A stretch of 64,000 nucleotides of DNA, taken from contig NC_135557.1 of NCBI RefSeq assembly GCF_964340395.1, positions 10,609,960 to 10,673,959 on the forward strand, read 5' to 3'. Source of the stretch: Glandiceps talaboti. Its lineage: Eukaryota > Hemichordata > Enteropneusta > Spengelidae. The notes under the pieces are model-generated. The model was not told where the DNA came from, ran no database searches, and worked only from the letters and a program-made list of their open reading frames with translations. Of this stretch, positions 36,190 through 48,367 are shown in pieces. The first letter of the stretch is position 1, and each line of letters opens with the position of its first letter. Both the position numbers and the translations under genes were made by a program.

Positions 36190-36785
36190 ATAGAATAAGA
36201 GTAATTAGGCAGGAAACGAAATAAATAATCTATTAATTCCGAGGGGTTCCAGCGTTCCGAGACGGAAAATGATTTACTCTTCCTTCGAACCCAATCGATT
36301 CTCATTGCCAGAAACCTTACAAATTCCTGAAATAGACATATCTGATACACTACGGTCGTTGGTAATAAAATGCATAGATACGGGATAGTTACGATTCTTT
36401 TGTTTTGTAAGATGGAGATATTCCACGAAACGATCACCAAGACGACGTACGACAGTCGAACATATGTATAAAAAACCACAGTTTTGGCATGTAATGCAAT
36501 ATACTACGTTAGTTATAATACAAGTAAATCTACTCGTAACAGCCACACTGTACTTAGAGTCAAAACATGATTAGTATTAATAATGAAACGACATGTACCA
36601 CATCGAGTAAGATCGCATGGAAATGAACCAGCATTAACTTCCAATTCACGTTGTTCTGTATGGACCACCATATCTCTAAGACTGGTATCACGACACCAAG
36701 CTGTTAAAGGTGCTTCAGGAAATAATGAATTGGTAACCCTATTAGAATGTAAGGTATTAAAATGCTTGTACATAATGTTTTAACT
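36190..36785 (-). pseudogene. Penelope-like element, GIY-YIG endonuclease end, decayed
   Basis: Two overlapping minus-strand frames form one broken C-terminus. The upstream frame (36513-36773) reads PEAPLTAWCRDTSLRDMVV then GSFPCDLTRCGTCRFI. The downstream frame (36274-36546) reads NVVYCITCQNCGFLYIC then RRLGDRFVEYL and SVSMHF-type residues. This Cys-rich linker followed by GIY-YIG-like residues is the hallmark of Penelope-like retroelements. A frameshift joins the frames near 36520-36550, and a stop follows KEE near 36263 where the typical TL.P.GIN tail continues (about 36200-36262). The reverse transcriptase part upstream is absent, so the copy is dead and truncated. Confidence 0.7.
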
Positions 36786-37437
36786 CTAGTGGAAAAGGGA
36801 TGGCATGTGAGAGCTAATTAATGGAACGATCGTTGTTACTCCTCTGATCATGTGATTTGATATTCACTAGACAAAGATGACTCCCTACGTTTCTTATTGG
36901 TTTCTGCGTGGTTGTATTAAACAGAAAAGCTGTACAGTACAGTATTTTGAAATCGAATGTACATGGTTTGTAGTGGGTGAGTGACCCATGATCAAAATCA
37001 TTGTGTTAGAGGCGAAGTAACTGTTAAAAAAAAATAGTATGAAATGTCAGGTTGTTGGTCTTGATGATCGCTTCGCATGACTGGGTGGTATCCAACGTTA
37101 ATTAAATTTGAAAACAAAATCTTGTTGCTTTCAATCATATGATAGTATTCAGTTTATTTATATGATTTAAGATACAGTATGAAAACATACACACCACTGT
37201 ATAATGAGTGTTTGATCACAATTATCAGACCTCTACCCTACAGTACTGTTTAGAATCTACAAATGCAAATAATATTTATATATAATGAACTGTGGTGCCT
37301 AGCTTGACATCCACCTAGTCTTATTAAGCAGGCTACTTACGTTTAGTCATATTTATAAGTGGATGAGTGGTTAAACTATTTGACTCAGACAACTGCCGTC
37401 CGGCGGGGACGGGGGGGGGGGTGGCTATCTCTCTCTC

Positions 37438-37510
<73 letters not shown>

Positions 37511-39298
37511 AATTTATCAAGTCGTATCTTACACTAAACCATGACATATTTTTTTTTCATTGAACTCAGTCTTCTTAGTCCCCCATACTCTATTTGATTA
37601 TTACATTAAGATTTATCACCCTCTCCAATACAAGTCTAGTACAACCACAGCTTATCTCCAGAGTGATTATTGTCAATCTCTGTGAGTCCGAAATAAAATT
37701 TCGAGCGTAGAGTGCGCTGTTTGCCTCCGAATGTTACAATTTCGTTTATACACGCCAAATAGCATACAATATGAGAACAGTAAATGGTCAAACAATACGC
37801 AAAAAATAAAGTACATTTCACATACTATGATAATTATAAGTGAGTTGGATTTAGCAAAAAATGATAAATAAAAATCTTTTTTATGTACCATTTGACGTCT
37901 GGTATCGTTGCTGCCATCACCCTTACAATCAAACTATAACTCTTAAATACAAATGCTTGTTTACTCACTTGAAAACTAATGATTATGTAAGAATTGTATC
38001 GTTATCTTCACATGGCTCAAAATAAATTGCCATTTGCTTGTATGTTACAATATTTATTTATAATTTAATCTTTTTAGAGATACTTGGTGAGGTTCAAACT
38101 TCAGTCACTCTGAAATAACTGTATTGAAAAAATCTGTACATAATATACAATACAGATTAGGAAAAATACCAAAAAATAGGAAATAAGACAAAGTACAAAA
38201 GAACCTAAAGCTATTTTTTGAAAATTTAAGAAACCCATTTATGTTTACAATTCCTGGACAGAGAGAAAAACAAACAGCAACAGCACCACAACAACGTTAA
38301 CGTGCGGGGAATTTGAGGAGACAATACCACACAGTCATATAAAGTTACTGTGAAACGTTCTGAACATAGTGTTTTGGCTATCAGAGTCATTTAAACCTAA
38401 ATGAAGATTGGGTATTAGTTCATCATCACATATTTTCTTTTTACTTTAATGATATTGTAAAATAACTAATCATGAATATTTAATCTCTGTCTGCAGGTAC
38501 ATCTTCGTAGTTGTATTCTCTGATAAAGATAAGAATCAGCTATTAACCTCTATATTATGTAAAAATAACTAGACCATTGTTCTAAATAAATTAGAGGGAC
38601 TTAGTACTGGACCCCAAAATATTTGAATAAATCTTAGCTTTCAACCCGAGACACCACGTCTTCTTCAGGGATGTGACGTCACGAGTATTGTTTACGTGGT
38701 GTAGACCCTTGTTGGTTTCAAAATAAATATAAAAAATAATGCATTACAATAAATTTGTCATGTTTTGTTATTTATCTATAAAGTTTTGATTTCCACTGCA
38801 TATAACACTTTGGGTATTCAAGCATCACAAATCTAGCAGTAGTAAAAGAGTTAGCCTGCAGACTGGTGAGACATATATCTCCCGGTTTCAGCTCTACACT
38901 AGCCACATCAGAGTCACAGATCCAGACAATACACAGGTATAGTTAAACTATGACCTGCGTTAAATCATACTTAACCTAATAGATCGACACTTCAGCTAAC
39001 CTTTCGTCACTTGTTTAAGTCCAGCATGGTGAGTGGTTTTGCAGTTCTCACGTCCAGCATCTCAGAAGCATGCTCACAGTGAGTTACAACTACATAACCT
39101 CTCTTCGACTAACGTTTTACAACATAATATATTACCTGCTTCAACAAAGGGCTGACATGAATGTTGAAACTACACTGGGGCTACAAGCGTAAATAAACAA
39201 CCACTTAATTCATATCAATCATTTTATTTTTCTTCAAATACAAACTGGTGAGATCTTCTATACAGAAATCATATGTCCTTGCACTATTCTTATTTTTA

Positions 39299-39339
<41 letters not shown>

Positions 39340-40020
39340 TCACTCTCTTTTTGTACTTTGTTTGGTTAAACTTCTTCCAGCTAAATCGTCTTCTCAGAAG
39401 GATAGACTGCGGTAAAACAATAGAAAGTAGATCCATGGGTGTGCACTATGACTTGTTGACGCTGCATATGTTAATCATTTGTCGATATTAGCCATTGGCA
39501 GTCCAGAAACAGCTTGAAACCATGATCGACGTTGAGGGCGCTGATTATTGGGTACAGGCCCGAAAAAACATTGTTGCATGCTATTGACTAGAAATTGCAT
39601 TTTCCGTCCGTGTTCTACTTGCGAAAATAGAACGTATGGTGGAATAATGGATTGAATGCAATGCACGGAGGATGAGACGATCTCTAATGGTGGTGGTGGT
39701 GGTGGTGGAGGTGGTGGGCTTGAAATAGAGATTGCACATAACAATAATGAGCATAAAAGACGAATATACAGTTTCTCGTCCAAAACATGCAAAAATGCTA
39801 AACTTACATGTACGTGGTTTTGGGGTCCGTATTTAAAAATCATCGCCCTCAACGTCGAAAAATGAACATAACACGTCGATGAGGGAAAAGTGTTATGTTT
39901 TATTTCAATTATTTCACTTACTCTTTGACTAAACTTATTAGTTAATTTGAGTTTTAGTACAGGAATGGAATACATTTTTATATAATACATAAAATCGTAG
40001 CTGTATATTTAACAATTCAT
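36786..40020. other. non-coding stretch with microsatellites
   Basis: Contains (CT)n at 37428-37508, (CA)n at 39303-39334 and (GGT)n at 39689-39716. A 14-base inverted pair (cgacgttgagggcg at about 39528, cgccctcaacgtcg at about 39844) brackets the GGT run. A phrase at about 38605-38668 (minus: ctgaagaagacgtggtgtct then gaaagctaagattta) resembles retroelement 3' ends. No gene supported. Confidence 0.45.
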
Positions 40021-40025
40021 AATAG

Positions 40026-40480
40026 TGACCCCCTTGCGATTCATCCACAAAACAATCCACCCCTCTGACAAATAAAAAACACTGACCCCACCAATATATT
40101 TTGAATGTCAGGTTCTTCGTCGGTCATTGTCCAATTCTAATAGTAACGTACACTTCATATTGTTCTAGGTGTTCGATATACAGTTAGCTTACAGCTGTGA
40201 TCGTATCCAAAACTTCTTTACCACATTTTAGTTTAATTTCGCCTCAATCGCCAAATTATAGAATACTGTTTTATTGTATGGTTTTATGAGGAATTTCCTG
40301 GAGCCACTGATGAATATCGTCGGCTTCCGCCATGCTAAGATAACTATAGTGTACATGACGTTTTGTACAGTATGGCAACAAGTTTTACAACACACATCAA
40401 CACCCAACGGGAAAGAAAGTAGTCTAAATTCCCCGCGACTGACCTTATTTGAGTAAAGTGTAATACTCCGTGACACGTAA
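40026..40480. repeat. block duplicated at 55104-55225 plus 56133-56522
   Basis: Shared phrases: cttgcgattcatc, ccaatatattttgaatgtca, gtccaattctaatag..acgtacacttcat, ggttttatgaggaattt, aatatcgtcggc and gtgacacgtaa. In the second copy the block is split by about 900 bases of unrelated sequence. The match is at DNA level and the frames are not conserved. Confidence 0.75.
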
Positions 40481-40904
40481 AGTGAAGTGAATGATTTGTT
40501 AGAACTCGCGATTTCTCCATAGAAATATATGGGGGCATGATTATTTATATACGACAGGCTTTGTGTTTGCTCGGAATAATAACGCGGTGGCATACTTGGA
40601 GACTGGAGTGTTCTGGAATGTGACCCTTATGTTTCAAGTAGATAACAGGAATTTCCCCTACTTTGCATACTGATGAGATGCACAAGCAGCTAGACTGTAA
40701 AGGGCATCACTGAGCGATAGAAATTGGACGTGTTTTTTTATATTCCCATAACAATCTCTGTTCTCAACACCTTAACTTAAACCAAAACCAAAATATTATT
40801 ATTTGGACTTTGGAGCAAATCTAATAAATACGCTGTACATGTGACTAGACATGTTACGTTTGTCAGTGTCTGTATTTTGTTTTATGTAATCTGTAACAAA
40901 CAAC

Positions 40905-42734
40905 CCTGTGTGAAATTAAAGCCTTTGCTGTGTATACTACAATTGTTTATAGCATCCATATTAAGTGGAAAAGTTTACTCTTCCATTAATTTTGCTAATT
41001 GACCTCATTAGAAAGGATACATGCTAGACTTGTAAATAAACCAATTGAAACAGTTTACATTTACACTTGATACGAATGTTATACACGAGTGTAGTACACA
41101 TGGAAAATGCTTTACTTCAACGTTACTCGTTGTAAACACATCTTACAATTTTGGAAATTGTCGCAAGGACATCAACGTACACATTATTCGGTATATTTTA
41201 TCATCTGTTGTAATTCAATATGATTTCCTAATACGTATTTTTATTGTGGAGAATATATATGCTCCCGTAAAGACTACGTATAATCCAGTTCATGTATATG
41301 TCAGGCAACAAAAATCATGTAGTCTTAAGCACACCTTGTAACAGTCGCCTAGCTTGTTATCCCTTGTATCCGGCACCTACATACTCGGGTGCATGTAATA
41401 CAGGTCTCCTAATGCTGTACGTTTGGTCGATTGCCAACATTGTTATTAAATACCAAACATTACAGTTACAAGGGGTACGTAACCAGGTCAACACAAATCC
41501 GTGGATTTTAATTAGAACAAAAACAAATAGTTACCTGATATGAAAACAGCCACCCAGACAAACATGCGTGCATGCATGCAGACGGAAATACCGACTGACT
41601 GCAGGAGATAGACAGGCAGACAGACAGACAGACTGACAGACAGACTGAATGACTGACTAACCTCTAGACAGACACAGACAGACATATAGACAAACCGACA
41701 AACAGACAAAATATTAGCTGAGATTAAAAGACGGCAATGGGCATATAGAGATACAAGCGAGACAGAAAGCAATGCGAGATAGATATATCTGTGTTCTTTT
41801 TTTTCTTGTTTTGTTAGCGGGGGTGTAATAAGGAGATACATCCTAGTGAATGTAATAAGATACATGTTAACAGAGACCTGTAGGCAAGAGACAAAAGGTC
41901 TGACAGACAGGAATGACAAATAAAAATAGATGAGTTGACTTAGACAAAGAATATAGTGTCGCCAAAATACTATACTCAATTGCGTCACATTTTATAGTTT
42001 TGCGTCTTGATTTAGAGAAAAATCATAAGAAATCTGATGAAACGCCAGATGTGTCTTTTAAATGTAAGGGGTTAATCATTCCACTGTTACCAAGTTTGTA
42101 CCGGAATGCAATTTGATATTTTATTTGTTTCTCTTGATCCATGCTTTATTTATTTACGGGGTGATGTGATGAGCTGTTTGATTAGGCTAAACCAACTTGA
42201 TCCTTTGCCAACCATTGTTCAATAAAGAGAAGTACGATTACGTTTGTGGATGTACCATGAAGCTATCCTTACCAGACCCTAAGTAAACTATCACATGATG
42301 AGTAGAATTAACGTCATATCTATTTTTAAAACAAATCACTGACAAAACAACACCTAACAGTTAGTCGTACTATTCATGGCGGCTTGAAATCATAAAAAGC
42401 AAAGAATAGAATCGCACTACTTCGTTAATCAGACGCACTCTCACTGAGTCTGTATATTAAACAGACAAAGCGCCACCATTATATCTTAGGGAGTGGTCAG
42501 TTTTTACGAATGGGGATGGGCCGGTGACTTCTTGTTTGTGTTGGTGGAAAGAAATTGTCATGCAGTGTTAAGATGTTACAGCATGATGAGAGAGGTATGG
42601 AGGGAGAGAGAGATTACAGACATAATATAGACACAGCATTGGGAATAAAATAAATAACAACTTGAGAGAAATGAATAGCAGTCTTTTGTTTCCAAAATAT
42701 AGAAGTATTCTACAACCCATAACACCAAAGTAAA
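40905..42734. repeat. macrosatellite unit A (about 1.8 kb, internal deletion)
   Basis: Starts ctgtgtgaaattaaagcc then tttgctgtgtatactacaat. Compared with units B and C it lacks about 220 bases after gtagtcttaagc (41331). It carries the array landmarks: accaggtcaacacaaatccg, agttacctgatatgaaaaca, a (GACA)n/(GACT)n patch, and gtgtcgccaaaatacta. Confidence 0.85.
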
Positions 42735-44767
42735 GCGTTTGCTGTGTATACTACAATTGTTTATAGCATCCATATCAAGTGCAAACGTTTACTATCTCAT
42801 TTGCCAATTGACCACATATACAGGATACATTCTAGGCTTGTAAATAAACCAATTGAAACAGTACACTTTTACACTTGATGTGAATGTTATTCACGAGTGT
42901 AGTACATAGAGAAAGTGCTTTCCATCAATGTTACTCGTTGTAAACACATCTTACAATCTTGGAAATTGTCGCAAGAACATCAACGTACACATTATTCGGT
43001 ATATTTTATCATATCTTATAATTCAATATAATTTCCTTGGGCATATTTGTATTGTGTAGAGTATATATGTTCACGTGTAAGTCTACGTATAATCCAGTTC
43101 ATATACCTGTCAGGCAAAAACATAATCTACTCTTAAGACTTATGCAGTGCCACCAACGACATGTGTGTCCCGGCTGTCTGATACCTTGAATTGATGGCAT
43201 CATCTTTATATGTTCTCAAGTGAGTTTATCACATGTACCTGTCTGCGACCTGACAACATCGATTGGTTTACCAATCAGTTTTGAAACATTGTCAACGATT
43301 ACTTTGACAAACAATGCGGATATTGTTATTACAAACAAGTACACCTGGTAACATTCCTCTTGTTATCCTTTGTATCTGGCACCTACATACTCAGGTGCAC
43401 GTAATACAGGTCTCCTAATGCTGTACGTTTGGTCGATTGCCAACATTGTTATTAAATACCAAGTATTACAATTACAAAGGGTACGTAACCAGGTCAACAT
43501 AAATCCGTGGATTTTAATTAGAACAAAAACAAATAGTTACCTGATATGAAAACAGCCACCAAGACAAACATACATGCGTGCATGCATGCAGACGGAAATA
43601 CCGACTGACAGCAAAAGATAGACGGGCAGACAGCCTGACTGATTGACTGACTGACTGACTGACCTCTAGACAGACACAGATAGACATATAGACAAACCGA
43701 CAAACAGACAAAATATTAGCTGAGATTAAAAGACGGCAATGGGCATGTAGAGATACAAGCGAAACTGAACGTAATGCAAGATAGAGAGATCTTTTGTTTC
43801 TTTTCTTGTTTTTAGTGGGGTGGGGGGGGGGGTAATCAGGAGATACATCCTGGTGAATGTAATGATACACATGTTAACAGAGACATGTAGGCAAGAGACA
43901 AAAGGTCTGACAGACTAGATGATAAATAAAAATAGTGAGTTGACTTAGACAAAGAATATAGTGTCGCCAAAATACTATGATACTCAATTGCGTCACATTT
44001 TATATTTTTGCGTCTTCATTTAGAGAAAAATCATGAGAAATCTGATGAAACGCCAGATGTGTCTTTTTAAATGTAAGGGGTTAATCATACCATTGTTACC
44101 AAGTTTGTACTGGAATGTAATTTGATATTTTATTTGCTTCTCTTGATCCATGCTTTATTTATTTATTTATGTATTTATTTATTTACGAGGTGATGTGATG
44201 AGCTGTTTGATCAGCTAGGCTAAACCAACTTGGTCCTTTGCCAACCATTGTTCAATAAAGAGTAGTACGATAACGTTTGTGGATGTACCATGAAGCCAAC
44301 CTTACAAGACCCAAGGTAAATTATCACGTTATGAATACAATTTACGTCATATCTAATTTTAACACAAATCACTGACAAAACTACTAATAACACTTAGTCG
44401 TACTATTCATGGCGACTTGAAATCATAAAAGGCAAATACTAGAATCACACTACTTCGTTAATCAGACGTACACTCACCGAGTCTGTATATTAAACAGGCA
44501 AAGAGCCACCGTTATATCTTACAGAGTGGTCAGTTTTTACGAATGGGGATGGGCCGGTGACTTCTTGTTTGTGTTAGTGGAAAGAAATTGTCATACAGTG
44601 TTGAGATGTTACAGCATGATGACAGATGTATGGTGGGAGAGAGAGATTACAGACATAATATAGACACAGCATTGGGAATAAAATAAATAACAACTTGAGA
44701 GAAATGATTAGCAGTCTTTTGTTTCCGACATATAGAAGTATTCTACAACCCATAACACCAAAGTAAA
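42735..44767. repeat. macrosatellite unit B (2033 bp, full length)
   Basis: The phrase gcgtttgctgtgtatactac marks its start at 42735 and that of the next unit at 44768. Nearly identical to unit C throughout, including a pure G run near 43822 and a (TTTA)n patch near 44157. Confidence 0.9.
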
Positions 44768-46188
44768 GCGTTTGCTGTGTATACTACAATTGTTTATAGC
44801 ATCCATATCAAGTGCAAACGTTTACTATCTCATTTGCCAATTGACCACATATACAGGATACATTCTAGGCTTGTAAATAAACCAATTGAAACAGTACACT
44901 TTTACACTTGATGTGAATGTTATTCACGAGTGTAGTACATAGAGAAAGTGCTTTCCATCAATGTTGCTCGTTGTAAACACATCTTACAATCTTTGAAATT
45001 GTCGCAAGAACATCAACGTACACATTATTCGGTATATTTTATCATATCTTATAATTCAATATAATTTCCTTGGGCATATTTGTATTGTGTAGAGTATATA
45101 TGTTCCCGTGTAAGTCTACGTAATCCAGTTCATATACATGTCAGGCAAAAACACCATCTACTCTTAAGACTTATGCAGTGCCACCAACGATATGTGTGTC
45201 CCGGTTGTCTGATATACCTTGAATTGATGGTATCATCTTAGTATGTTCTCAAGTGAGTTTATCACATGTACCTGTCTGCGACCTGACAACATCGATTGGT
45301 TTACCAATCAGTTTTGAAACATTGTCAACGATTACTTTGACAAACAATGCGGATATTGTTATTACAAACAAGTACACCTTGTAACATTCCTCTTGTTATC
45401 CTTTGTAACCGGCACCTACATACTCAGGTGCACGTAATACAGATCTCCTAATCCTGTATGTTTGGTCGGTTGCCAACATTGTTATTAATTACCAAGTATT
45501 ACAATTACAAAGGGTACATAACCAGGTTAACATAAATCCGTGGATTTTAATTAGAACAAAACAAATTGTTACCTGATATGAAAACAGCCAACCAGACAAA
45601 CATACATGCGTGCATGCATGCAGACGGAAATACCGACTGACAGCAAAAGATAGACGGGCAGACAGCCTGACTGATTGACTGACTGACTGACTGACCTCTA
45701 GACAGACACAGATAGACATATAGACAAACCGACAAACATACAAAATATTAGCTGAGATTAAAAGACGGCAATGGGCATGTAGAGATACAAGCGAAACTGA
45801 ACGTAATGCAAGATAGAGAGATCTTTTGTTTCTTTTCTTGTTTTTAGTGGGGTGGGGGGGGGGTAATCAGGAGATACATCCTGGTGAATGTAATAATACA
45901 CATGTTAACAGAGACATGTAGGCAAGAGACAAAAGGTCTGACAGACTAGATGATGATAAATAAAAATAGTGAGTTGACTTAGACAAAGAATATAGTGTCG
46001 CCAAAATACTATGATACTCAATTGCGTCACATTTTATATTTTTGCGTCTTCATTTAGAGAAAAATCATGAGAAATCTGATGAAACGCCAGATGTGTCTTT
46101 TTAAATGTAAGGGGTTAATCATACCATTGTTACCAAGTTTGTACTGGAATGTAATTTGATATTTTATTTGCTTCTCGTGATCCATGCT

Positions 46189-46219
<31 letters not shown>

Positions 46220-46801
46220 CGAGGTGATGTGATGAGCTGTTTGATCAGCTAGGCTAAACCAACTTGGTCCTTTGCCAACCATTGTTCAATAAAGAGTAGT
46301 ACGATAACGTTTGTGGATGTACCATGAAGCCAACCTTACAAGACCCAAGGTAAATTATCACGTTATGAATACAATTTACGTCATATCTATTTTTAACACA
46401 AATCACTGACAAAACTACTAATAACACTTAGTCGTACTATTCATGGCGACTTGAAATCATAAAAGGCAAATACTAGAATCACACTACTTCGTTAATCAGA
46501 CGTACACTCACCGAGTCTGTATATTAAACAGGCAAAGAGCCACCGTTATATCTTACAGAGTGGTCAGTTTTTACGAACGGGGATGGGTTGGTGACTTCTT
46601 GTTTGTGTTGGTGGATATAAATTGTCATGCAGTGTTAATATGTTACAGCACGATGAGAGATGTATGGAGGGAAAGAGAGATTACAGACATAATATAGACA
46701 CAGCATTGGGAATAAAATAAATAACAACTTGAGAGAAATGAATAGCAGTTTTTTGTTTCCGAAATATAGAAGTATTCTACAACCCATAACACCAAAGTAA
46801 A
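44768..46801. repeat. macrosatellite unit C (2034 bp, full length)
   Basis: Same landmarks in the same order as unit B with few differences, consistent with recent unequal crossing-over. The (TTTA)n patch near 46188 differs in repeat number from unit B. Confidence 0.9.
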
Positions 46802-47117
46802 GCGTTTGCTGTGTATACTACAATTGTTTATAGCATCCATATCAACTGCAAACGTTTACTATCTCATTTCCCAATTGACCACATATACAGGATACATTCT
46901 AGGCTTGTAAATAAACCAATTGAAACAGTACACTTTTACACTTGATGTGAATGTTATTCACGAGTGTAGTACATAGAGAAAGTGCTTTCCATCAATGTTG
47001 CTCGTTGTAAACACATCTTACAATCTTTGAAATTGTCGCAAGAACATCAACGTACAATTGTGTGAAATTAAAGCGTTTGCTGTGTATACTACAATTGTTT
47101 ATAGCATTCATATTAAG
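46802..47117. repeat. macrosatellite units D and D' (truncated)
   Basis: Unit D runs from the start to aacatcaacgtaca (about 47056), then abruptly restarts as attgtgtgaaattaaagcgt and continues only about 60 bases. The sequence that follows, to about 47390, is not in the other units. Confidence 0.8.
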
Positions 47118-47394
47118 TGTAAACGTTTTCCTCGATTAATCCAATATATCAAGAAGCGTGTTCTGTCGAAATGGATAGGCGTTACTATAATATACATACT
47201 AAGTCTAGTCCGCGGTAAGAATATATCGCAGTTACCTGATTTACTTTTTAGTGGTAGGTTAAGTGAAGATTATCAAAAACGTAAGTGTCCTTTAGCGCCA
47301 TGAACGACAGGTATAAGCTTTCTTTATTGTCAATATGTATGTCGACTTCAGTACAATGATACTCCTTCCGTATCGTCTTTGTCTGTCAAATTCT

Positions 47395-47620
47395 AATAAA
47401 ACACAAATGCAAACATGAAATAATAAAAAAAAATACCAGACCTACCAAATGCCATGTTATCGGAAACTAACAATTTGGCAAGGTATGTAAACATGCCAGC
47501 AGATATACCCGAGGTTTTAACTAGTCTAAATGTTAGACACTTTAATACTACTAAATAATGTGTTAGCCTTGTATAGTCATGTGTTAAGATGTTACAGCAT
47601 GGTGAGACAGGGATATGGAG
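47395..47620. repeat. array-associated segment, also at 59345-59620
   Basis: Shares gccatgttat.ggaaac, tatgtaaacatg, gatatacccgaggtt, gttagaca and ggtatgg-type phrases with the far end of the array. It leads into the unit tail that the SINE at 47621 interrupts. Confidence 0.65.
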
Positions 47621-47966
47621 TCATGATGAATGGTTAGCGTGACCGGCGCTTGGAATCTACAGGTTGCAGGTTCGAGCCCTGTCGCTGATTCCTATTTTTT
47701 CTGAGTGGCTAAAGTCCTTGGGCAAGATTTGAACCAGTCAGCCCAGCTGTATAATTGGGGATAGGATGTAGGTTGCAATGTGAAGGCTTTTGCGCGTAAA
47801 TGGCTGCAATGGATTGTATGCTCCCCGGTTGAGCTGAGGAAGACTGAAGGGCCGCGGCCGTTGTGCCGTTCTGATCAGAGCCAGGGGTAATAATTGTAAA
47901 GCGCTTTGAGCACGGAGTGGGAAAAGCGCTATATAACAATATTATTATTATTATTATTATTATTAA
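47621..47966 (+). mobile_element. tRNA-derived SINE with L2-type tail
   Basis: The head tgaatggttagcgtgaccgg then ggaatctacaggttgc carries an A-box-like region, and GGTTCGAGCCC (47669-47679) is a B-box. The 3' part, gtaaagcgctttgagcacgg then gaaaagcgctatataa and (ATT)n, is the tail shared by many SINEs mobilised by L2/CR1-type LINEs. It splits the unit sequence ggatatgga / agggagaaagatgacag, proving insertion into the array. Confidence 0.85.
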
Positions 47967-48065
47967 GGGAGAAAGATGACAGACATGTAGATGAATAGCA
48001 GAAATGAATAGCAGTGTTGTTTCCGACATATATAAGTATTCTACAACCCATAACACCAAAGTAAA

Positions 48066-48367
48066 GCGTTTGATGTGTATACTAAATTGTTTATAGCATC
48101 CATATTAAGTGTAAAAGTTTACTCTTCCATTTGCTAATTGACCAAATTAGAAAGGATACATGCTAGGCTTGTAAATAAACCAATTGAAAAAGTACACTTT
48201 TACACTTGATGTGAATGTTATACTTTTGGAAATTGTCGCAAGAACATCAACGTACACATTATTCGGTATACTTTATCACCCGTTGTAATTCAATATATTT
48301 CCTTGGGCGTATTTGTATTGTGTAGAGTATATATGTTCCCGTGTAAGTCTACGTAATCCAGTTCATG
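48066..48367. repeat. macrosatellite unit E, left part
   Basis: Runs from gcgtttgatgtgtatacta to ccagttcatg, where the 5.3-kb element is inserted. A short deletion is present near 48232 compared with unit B. Continues at 53684. Confidence 0.85.

Noticed and set aside
39475-39990. 171-codon minus-strand frame with a poly-Pro run
   Set aside because: The Pro run is a (GGT)n microsatellite, and the rest shows no domain or splice context; kept as a weak possibility only.
41512-41988. 158-codon minus-strand frame rich in Ser, Val, Cys, Leu
   Set aside because: It is the GACA/GACT patch of the array unit read in reverse; frames shift between units, so a full-length protein is not conserved. Only the short N-terminal peptide plus donor is noted as a finding.
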